NCBI GenBank assembly: GCA_001275005.1
Contig: JWZX01002826.1
Location: forward strand, 1-42,052
Reading direction: 5' to 3'
Source: Chrysochromulina tobinii
Lineage: Eukaryota > Haptophyta > Prymnesiales > Chrysochromulinaceae
Length of the DNA: 42,052 bases
Part shown: positions 29,617 through 35,929 of the stretch, piece by piece
Layout of the letters: every line of letters starts with the position of its first letter
Position numbering within the stretch: the stretch's first letter is position 1
The notes under the pieces: model-generated
What the model was told of the DNA's origin: nothing
The model's input: the letters and a program-made list of their open reading frames with translations, nothing else
Database searches by the model: none
Position numbers and translations under genes: made by a program

Positions 29617-29971
29617 CTTCGCGCAGCATGTGCGTGTATAAGCGCCGCGCCATGAGCAGCTGGTCGGCGATGGCAGTCAGCGGCGGCAGCTTCGTCTGGT
29701 TGTTGTCTTTGCCGTAAGACGCGACACTCACCGAGGACAGGTCTGTGAGCGGGCCTTCCTGAATCGTGTCGACCGAGTGCAGCCACCCGGGTGGGATCCA
29801 CAAGACGTCGCCCCCTTCCTGCGTGATGCATACCGCTGGTGGAGTGGCTGGTGGTGCCGTGGGTAACTCGTGATGGTTGAGCTTGGCGAAGGTCCCATCC
29901 CACGTTGAGCCCACGCTGATCAACGGTCCATCAGCTTCATCAGCAAAGGCAGCTGCGGGCCTTGGATGCAT
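29534..29971 (-). CDS. Cupin_8/JmjC-like protein fragment
   Basis: From ATG 29971 the frame encodes a C-terminal double-stranded beta-helix piece: VCITQEGGDVLWIPPGWLHSVDTI matches the 'GDvlyiPpgWwHxV' motif that carries the second metal-binding His of Fe(II)/2-oxoglutarate JmjC/cupin_8 oxygenases. The first His-x-Asp motif is not visible in this frame, but FFLIKDWP in another frame at ~29975-30000 resembles the family's preceding segment, so an upstream exon or frameshift is likely. It may hydroxylate a protein or small substrate if complete. Confidence 0.45.
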   Translation of the reverse strand: MHPRPAAAFADEADGPLISVGSTWDGTFAKLNHHELPTAPPATPPAVCITQEGGDVLWIPPGWLHSVDTIQEGPLTDLSSVSVASYGKDNNQTKLPPLTAIADQLLMARRLYTHMLREGVKANDEVLLVPAGAWVVSVQRIRVGC

Positions 29972-30007
29972 GGTTTGGCCAATCTTTGATGAGGAAGAAG
30001 GGCGCAA

Positions 30008-30626
30008 AGGACGCCACTGCCCAACCTGCCCGCATGCAAGACGGCTGCCGCTTCGGCCTCAGCCGGGCCAGCCCCCTCTTGATTCATGATTGGCGTATGG
30101 CGATCGCGGCATTCACCCGGGACAGGGCGGTGTGGCCTGGCAGTGAAGTGAAGTCATAGTCAACACTCAGTTTGAAATCAGGGTATCGATGAGGAAAGGA
30201 TGCAAATCCAAATATATAAATCCCTCCCCAGTCCCCTACCCGCCCTTGGGTAAAACAATTAATTTAATAATTACCTCGGTAACCAACCGAACGAATTGCG
30301 GAACGAATACACGCCGGAACCCGGATCCCTGCAGGCACAGATGCTCGAGCCCCGCAACGAGGGCGGCGCCGTGCTGCGCGAGCGTTGCCGGCTCCAACTT
30401 CCCAAGCGTCTGCACCTACCGCCCGGCCGAGCCCGAGCGCACGCCTGCGAGGGTTCGAGTCTCTTCACCTCACGAGGTTTTGTACTTAAGCCCACGCAAT
30501 GGCGCGAACTTCCAAAGCAAAATCAGGTGGGAAGCACAGTATCTGGTACAGTTCAGTAGGAAGTGTGCGTCTCATAGTCTCGCGTCTCCGGCTCTCCGCG
30601 CCTGCCGGCTGGCCTGCCCCGGGGCA
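30008..30626. other. Intergenic region before the bioF 3' end
   Basis: An AT-rich patch (30200-30300, including AATTAATTTAATAATTACC) separates two GC-rich blocks. The block at 30330-30560 is open in more than one frame but shows no recognisable protein. A GGTTCGAGTCT at 30453 looks like a tRNA T-loop, but no cloverleaf can be built around it. Confidence 0.35.
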
Positions 30627-31895
30627 TCATCGAAAGAGAGGCAAGCGGCGCGAGAGCACGCCCGTCGCTCGGAGTGCTTGCGCTAGCGCGGTGATCTGCG
30701 CGCGCGAGTGCGCCGCTGAGAGTGCGATGCGTAGCCGCGACGAGCCCGCCGGAACCGTCGGTGGCCGGATAGCCGGTACATGGAAGCCCTGGCGTAGCAG
30801 TGACGCGCTCGCGCCCAGCGCGGCGGCGGCATCGCCCACGACGATGGGCACAATGTGGCTTCCTCCAGGCTCTAGCCCCGCCGCTTGGGCGAACAGGTCC
30901 ACGTTGGCACGTAGCTGGGCGCGGAGCGCGGGCGTCGCGTGCTCAAGCGCCGCCGAGGCCGCCGCGAGCACGGGAGCGGGCAGCGCTGTCGAGTAGATGC
31001 CGGCGCGTCCGCGGGAGATGAGTAACTGCTTGAGGGGAGCACTCGTGGCCACGAAGCCGCCGTGCGCTCCGAACGCCTTGGAGAGCGTGCCTACGTGCAC
31101 ATCGACCTCGTGCGCCACGCCCGCCGCCTCGGCCGCACCGCCGCCGTGCTCGCCACACACGAGCGTCGCATGCGCTTCGTCAAGGCAGAGCAACGCACCA
31201 TGCCGATGCCGCAGCTGCACGAGGCCCGCGCAGTCGGCGTAGTCGCCGTCCATGGAGAAGAGCGAGTCCGAGACGATGAGCTTGCGCGGCGCCGAGCTCG
31301 CGCTCAGCAGCGCGTCCAGATGCTCGAGGTCGTTGTGCCGGTAAATGTGCAGCGACGCGCCCTGCCGCCGTCGGGTTGCAAGCAGACTACCATCGATGAT
31401 CGACGCGTGGTTGAGCTCGTCGGAGAAGATGGCACAGTCCTCAGCGTCAGCGAGGGCGCCAAGCACGGCCAGATTAGCAGCGTAACCCGTGGGGAACAAA
31501 AGACACTCCTCCGAGCTCTTGAGCGCCGCGAGTGAGCTCTCGAGCATGCGGTGCGCCGCCGTGTACCCACAGACCAGCGCAGACGAACGTGGCCCACAGC
31601 CGTGCTCACTAGCCGCGGCTGCCGCCGCAGACCTCACGGCAGGATGCATACTCAATCCAAGGTAGTCGTTGGTCGCAAACATCGCGAGCTCCACTGGCGC
31701 TCCTATGCCGACCTTCGGTGCCTCGCCAACACTCGGCATGTTGCTCACCCACTGCCTGTGCGTGGTTTCGTCCACATATACCGTGGAGGCGACGTGAGGC
31801 GAAGGGGTGACCGTGCGCAACGAGCGCAGCAATTCTTGGCTCGCGAGGCTGCTGGTCTTCTGCTCGCACCACTCCAGCCACGCGGTCGACGCCAT
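30627..31895 (-). CDS. bioF: 8-amino-7-oxononanoate synthase-like (alpha-oxoamine synthase)
   Basis: The protein has 422 residues from ATG 31895. It is a PLP enzyme of fold type I: NDYLGLSMHPAV near the N-terminus, GSGSR-equivalent CGPRSSALVCGY, FPTGYAANLAVL, FSDELNHASIIDG, the PLP aspartate motif CLDEAHATLVCGEHG, the Schiff-base lysine in GTLSKAFGAHGG, and the C-terminal RPPTVPAGSSRLRIALSAAHS. The last is typical of BioF, which condenses pimeloyl-CoA (or pimeloyl-ACP) with alanine in biotin synthesis. Related KBL, ALAS and serine palmitoyltransferase share the fold, but the IRPPTVP signature favours BioF. There is no obvious plastid or mitochondrial presequence or PTS1 tail, so cytosolic. 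It is divergent from the plastid-signal channel gene. Confidence 0.85.
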   Translation of the reverse strand: MASTAWLEWCEQKTSSLASQELLRSLRTVTPSPHVASTVYVDETTHRQWVSNMPSVGEAPKVGIGAPVELAMFATNDYLGLSMHPAVRSAAAAAASEHGCGPRSSALVCGYTAAHRMLESSLAALKSSEECLLFPTGYAANLAVLGALADAEDCAIFSDELNHASIIDGSLLATRRRQGASLHIYRHNDLEHLDALLSASSAPRKLIVSDSLFSMDGDYADCAGLVQLRHRHGALLCLDEAHATLVCGEHGGGAAEAAGVAHEVDVHVGTLSKAFGAHGGFVATSAPLKQLLISRGRAGIYSTALPAPVLAAASAALEHATPALRAQLRANVDLFAQAAGLEPGGSHIVPIVVGDAAAALGASASLLRQGFHVPAIRPPTVPAGSSRLRIALSAAHSRAQITALAQALRATGVLSRRLPLFR

Positions 31896-32269
31896 TTGCG
31901 AAAGTCGAGGTAAAGGCTGTGAATTCACACTTTGCTACCGGTACCATGGATGATCATAAAGAGCTGGATCGTTCTTTCTTTTCATGGAATGATTGCATGC
32001 AACCTAATATGCCTGTGGCCGTCGCAATTTTCTGAACTGAACTGAACTGAACTGAATTGTGAGCGTTGTGCGTGCAGCGCGGTACGGCAAGTTCCATGTA
32101 CTCTCACGCGCCGGCATCTCCTTCAAATTCCCCCACCGCAATTCAGAGGGTCCCGCCTGCCAATTGATAGTTACCTCGATACAATTTCAATACTTCAACG
32201 CGCGAGCTCGGGTTCTCCTGGCGTTCTTCCAAGTTAGGATTCCTACCGGGTACGGGACAGAAAAGCCTC
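31896..32269. promoter_or_regulatory. Divergent promoter: bioF and EF-hand channel
   Basis: It contains TACCGGTA at 31936-31943 (~40 bp before bioF), the palindrome TTGCATGCAA at 31993-32002, a CTGAA pentamer run (32034-32056) and CTACCGGGTACGGG at 32242-32255, ending ~15 bp before the channel ATG. The symmetrical placement of CCGGTA-type elements near both starts supports a core-promoter role, inferred. Confidence 0.4.
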
Positions 32270-33682
32270 ATGTACGCGGTTTTGCTAGCCGCCATCGGCT
32301 TCGCTCCTATACGATCGACATTCTTTCACGCCCAACCGCAGCTCTTTCTTCAGAGAGTGCAAGCGCAGCAGACATTCACCACCAGCCGCTCTGGGCGAGT
32401 GGCGTGCATGGAGACACACACGAAGGCCACCTTCTTCGAGAACGGCCTTCCAGATGAGCAGACGTTGCGCGCTGCGCTCGAGTCGGCCTTCACCGCGATT
32501 GACCGCGATGACAACGCGGAACTCGACTCCGAAGAGCTGGCCCGAGCGGGTTTCGACCCCGAGCTACTTCTAACTTGGCTGGATGTCAACCGCGACGGGA
32601 AGATCTCACGCGACGAGTTTGTTGAGAGCCTGTTGGAGCTGTACTCGGGCGACAGCGCGTCGTCGATGTGGAACCAGAAGGAGCTCCGGCGGCGAGTACA
32701 GCTGTACTCGGCCGACAGTGCGTCGTCGATGTGGAACCAGAAGGAGCTCCGGCGGCTCCATGAGCTGCTTTCCGGCGGCTCAGTTTGGGGCAGTCGCACC
32801 GTGCTCCGCGCCATCAACGCGCCTCGCTTTGAGCTCATCTCGCTGGTGGCTGTGCTCGTGACCGCTCTGTGCTACGCAGTGGGCACGCTCCCTGAGCTGG
32901 GCAACGAATCGCGCTTCTGGCTCAATAACGTCGAGGCCGACTTCACGGTGGTCTTCTTGGTCGAGTTCGTGCTGCGCTGGTGGAGCCGTTCGTTTTCATT
33001 GAAGTACCTGCTCAAGCCCACTAGTTTGATCGACCTCCTCTCCATCGTACCGACCTTGCTGGCCATCTTAGTGACCACCACGACAGTCGGGCCCATGTAC
33101 GATCCGATGCTGCTCGAGGGGTACGACGGCTTCGTGCTGCCCGACCTGCAGGATGACGGCTTCGCCTTTCTGCGACTCGCCCGTGTGCTCCGACTCCAGC
33201 GATACGTACAGGACATTCGCTCGTTCCGACGTTTCGAGGCAGCGCTGGGCTTCAACCCGCTCGACGTCCAGCCCTATCAACTCGAGGTGGCGCGTGTGGT
33301 GTCCTCAATCTTCACCCTGCTCTTCGTGTCGAGCGGGCTCATCTACAAGGTCGAGCACCTGCAGAACGAGAAATTGCCCGACTTTTTCACCGCGCTCTAT
33401 TTTGGGCTCACGACGCTCACCACCGTCGGCTTCGGCGACATCGTGCCTGTGACAGCCGAGGGGCGGCTCGTCGTGAGCGTCTCCATTCTTGCAGGCATCG
33501 CCATCATTCCCGTGCAACTCTCGAGCCTTGCAGAGGCCATCGTCAACCGAGGCAGCAGCGGCGCCACGGCAGGTGCCAAGCCGTTGCAGGGCACCGCGAG
33601 CTCCGCAACATGCGGGCTGTGTGGTGCGACCGGGCACAGCCCCAAGGCCAATTTCTGCTACAATTGCGCCGCGCCGCTGTAA
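32270..33682 (+). CDS. EF-hand voltage-gated potassium channel with C-terminal zinc ribbon, probably plastid-targeted
   Basis: The protein has 470 residues from ATG 32270. MYAVLLAAIGFAPIRSTF begins like a bipartite plastid signal: a hydrophobic segment, then Phe-Ala-Pro. Two EF-hands follow (DRDDNAELDSEE at ~77 and DVNRDGKISRDE at ~105). A 21-residue unit starting LYSGDSASSMWNQKELRR is duplicated in tandem (~124-165). Six transmembrane helices start at ~185, with an Arg-rich S4 (RLARVLRLQRY, ~303) and the complete K+ filter TTVGFGD (~385). The tail is CGLCGATG...FCYNCAAP, a four-Cys zinc ribbon. This suggests a Ca2+-responsive K+ channel, perhaps of thylakoid or envelope membranes. Location is inference; the channel assignment is strong. 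Confidence 0.85.
   Translation: MYAVLLAAIGFAPIRSTFFHAQPQLFLQRVQAQQTFTTSRSGRVACMETHTKATFFENGLPDEQTLRAALESAFTAIDRDDNAELDSEELARAGFDPELLLTWLDVNRDGKISRDEFVESLLELYSGDSASSMWNQKELRRRVQLYSADSASSMWNQKELRRLHELLSGGSVWGSRTVLRAINAPRFELISLVAVLVTALCYAVGTLPELGNESRFWLNNVEADFTVVFLVEFVLRWWSRSFSLKYLLKPTSLIDLLSIVPTLLAILVTTTTVGPMYDPMLLEGYDGFVLPDLQDDGFAFLRLARVLRLQRYVQDIRSFRRFEAALGFNPLDVQPYQLEVARVVSSIFTLLFVSSGLIYKVEHLQNEKLPDFFTALYFGLTTLTTVGFGDIVPVTAEGRLVVSVSILAGIAIIPVQLSSLAEAIVNRGSSGATAGAKPLQGTASSATCGLCGATGHSPKANFCYNCAAPL
32639..32764 (+). repeat. In-frame tandem 63-bp duplication inside the channel gene
   Basis: Units 32639-32701 and 32702-32764 differ at only a few positions and add exactly 21 residues (LYSxDSASSMWNQKELRRxxx twice) between the EF-hands and S1. 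The near identity suggests a recent event. Confidence 0.9.
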
Positions 33683-33798
33683 CACGAGCAGTAGCCTACG
33701 ACAGTGCAGTTGACGAGAGAGAGAGCCGCGTGGGGCCCGGGGCCAAACTTTCCCATCGACATCCCGATCGGATCGACGCATATCCGATCTCGTGTTGA

Positions 33799-34743
33799 GT
33801 GAGGATATCGACGAAGTCACCTCCATCGGCCCTATGTCATTTGCCGCTGCAGGCCCCGCTATCGTCGCGTTTTGGCTCGCTTGTCAATGTGCTAGAACTG
33901 CACATCGCCGAGGCGCAAGCGAACCGAGCTGCCACGCCTGAGCACGGCAACTCCGATCACGGGCTCGACATCTCCTCTCGCCTCGTGTCCGAGTCGTGCC
34001 TTCTCGCGCTGCGCCAGCTAGCCGGGGTCACGTCGCCCAAGCTCGGCCCCGTGCTTCAGCGCATCGCGGACGCGCTCGAGCCATGCCTCTTCTCCCAGAC
34101 TCACCGCGATGCCATCGGCCACCGGCTCTCATACGAACAGGTTGCCAAGCTCGTGCTGCAGCCCCAGCTCGCGGACGCGGCCGAGCGCACCGAGGACGCC
34201 GAGGCCGCGCGTGTGCGCACGCTCGGGCAGCTCGATCTCGAAGAGGCGATGGCTATCAGCCTGCGGCGCAGCCTCGAAGAGCACAGGGTGGCGCTACGCA
34301 AGTTGCAGAGGCAGTACGAGGCGCTGCAGGTGAGGGCCGAGACCGACCAGCGCGAGGCGAAAGCCGAGCTGGACGCACAACTGGCCGCCTGCCAGCTCGA
34401 GCACCTCGCAGAGAGCGCTGCGCTCCACGCTGAGCTCGAGCGTCTGCGCGAGAGCCACGTGGACGTGAGCCGCGTGGACATCGAAGGCTCCGAGATGAAC
34501 AGCGAGATGAACTATGAGGGCGTTGATGCGAGCGCCGCGCTGGCCATGCGCCACTTCGGAGAGCTCGTCGTTGCGCAGGCGCAGGCGGACGCGGCGAAGG
34601 CCGATCTGCGCGCCTCGGCTGCGGGGCGCATCAGGGCCGTCATTGCGCTCGCGCGCTCCCTAAAGAAGGTTGAGAAGCTCGAGGCGGAGGTGCTCAGGCT
34701 GCGTGCCCGTGTGAGCCAGAGGAATTGTACAAAGACCGAGTAA
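33799..34743 (+). CDS. Coiled-coil protein with a UIM-like motif, 5' end undefined
   Basis: The frame opens after a stop at 33796-33798 and has no ATG until late, so the protein must start in an upstream exon joined somewhere in 33799-33870 (for instance after CTGCAG near 33853). The ~300 visible residues are mostly helical. LDLEEAMAISLRRSLEEHRV fits a ubiquitin-interacting motif leading into a coiled coil (LRKLQRQYEALQVRAETDQ, then LHAELERLRESH). A second coiled coil (ARSLKKVEKLEAEVLRLRAR) lies at the end. It may be an adaptor for ubiquitinated proteins; family unknown. It follows the channel gene closely and converges on the proline-rich gene. Confidence 0.6.
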   Translation: MRISTKSPPSALCHLPLQAPLSSRFGSLVNVLELHIAEAQANRAATPEHGNSDHGLDISSRLVSESCLLALRQLAGVTSPKLGPVLQRIADALEPCLFSQTHRDAIGHRLSYEQVAKLVLQPQLADAAERTEDAEAARVRTLGQLDLEEAMAISLRRSLEEHRVALRKLQRQYEALQVRAETDQREAKAELDAQLAACQLEHLAESAALHAELERLRESHVDVSRVDIEGSEMNSEMNYEGVDASAALAMRHFGELVVAQAQADAAKADLRASAAGRIRAVIALARSLKKVEKLEAEVLRLRARVSQRNCTKTE

Positions 34744-34967
34744 CGCGAGTGTAATATGCGGTTCGTGTGCTGTGTGTACATACGGCTCGTTTTTCGTTGC
34801 ACCAAAGCTCTACGCGTTACGACGGCCTCACCGCCTCGAGTGAACCTCGAGTGCGCCGCCGAGCTGGTTCTTGCACAAAGCTGGGGCCCCACGCCCAAGA
34901 CCTGAGCGACGGCCAGAACAAGGCACGCTGGAATTGGAACACACTCTGGATGCATGCAATAAGCTCC

Positions 34968-35777
34968 TCATAGGTACGCGTGTGCGTGCGTGTCTGCACC
35001 ATTTCCACGACCGCGTGCGCCTCGTCGAGTGGGACTGTCGTCGGCTCGCTGCCTGTGCCCAGCAGCCAGCGTGGCGTACGGTGCCGTAGAGAAGATGATG
35101 CTGTGGTCCTCCCCAGCGTCGTCGGACGAGTCCGCCGCGTCAGAAGCGGCCTCGTCCTCTGAGTTCATCTCCATCTCTGATGAGCCTCCTGGAGGCTTCT
35201 GGTACCGTGACTGCTGGGACGTCTTGCGCCGACGAGCGGAGACAGCTGCGAGCGCCTTGTCGCGAATTTCGCGCCGCCGGCGATGCTCGAGGCATGAGCG
35301 CACCATTGCTCTTGAGGCGGCGCCGATCGCGACAAGGCTAGCCAGCGTGGCCACGGCGACGACAGTTGCTGAGCTGCTGTCGATGCCTCCGACGGGCACT
35401 CCTGGCGGAGGCAAAGTCGGAGGAGCATGCGGCCACGCTGCAAGCAGTGGCGGCACGGGGCAAGGAGACGGTGGCGGCCGCGGAGGCGGATAAGGCTTGG
35501 GTGGCAGCGGCGAAGGCCATGGCGGCGAAAAAGGGAGGATCGGTGGCGGTGGCGGCGGAGGTGGCGGCGGAGGTGGCAGTGGAGGTGGCGGGGGCGCCTG
35601 TGGAGGAGCAGGAGGTGTAGACGGTGGAGGCGGCGGAGGTGGAGGCGGTGGAGGCGGTGGTGGCGGAGGGTTCCCAGGCGGAGGGCTTCCAGGCGCCTTA
35701 AGGCTTAGCGGTATCGTGTTAAGCAACATGTCAATCTTGGTCACTGCTGAAGCGGGCGACGGGGGTGGGTGCTTCAT
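34968..35777 (-). CDS. Proline-rich single-pass membrane protein
   Basis: The protein has 269 residues from ATG 35777. Residues ~30-125 are almost pure proline with scattered Ser/Ala (extensin-like), a rod-like segment typical of extracellular or wall/scale-associated stalks in algae. One transmembrane helix follows (SATVVAVATLASLVAIGAAS, ~136-155), then a basic stop-transfer RSCLEHRRRREIRD and an acidic Ser-rich cytoplasmic tail (MNSEDEAASDAADSSDDAGE). No signal peptide is visible at this start. An upstream exon could supply it, or the helix itself may be a signal anchor. Function unknown. Confidence 0.6.
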   Translation of the reverse strand: MKHPPPSPASAVTKIDMLLNTIPLSLKAPGSPPPGNPPPPPPPPPPPPPPPPSTPPAPPQAPPPPPLPPPPPPPPPPPPILPFSPPWPSPLPPKPYPPPRPPPSPCPVPPLLAAWPHAPPTLPPPGVPVGGIDSSSATVVAVATLASLVAIGAASRAMVRSCLEHRRRREIRDKALAAVSARRRKTSQQSRYQKPPGGSSEMEMNSEDEAASDAADSSDDAGEDHSIIFSTAPYATLAAGHRQRADDSPTRRGARGRGNGADTHAHAYL

Positions 35778-35929
35778 CGATCGCGAAGAATGTGAAAAGA
35801 AGACTTTTCGTCTTTTTCATATCGCCTTCAATTGCATGCATGACTACAAGCAAACGAGTTAGATTGTAGTGCCCCTGGTTACAAGAGTAGGTACTACAAC
35901 CCCGAAAGCCAGACCCCGAAAAGTCGAAA

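Noticed and set aside
30440-30470. tRNA-like GGTTCGAGTCT
   Set aside because: No A box, acceptor stem or anticodon arm can be drawn upstream.
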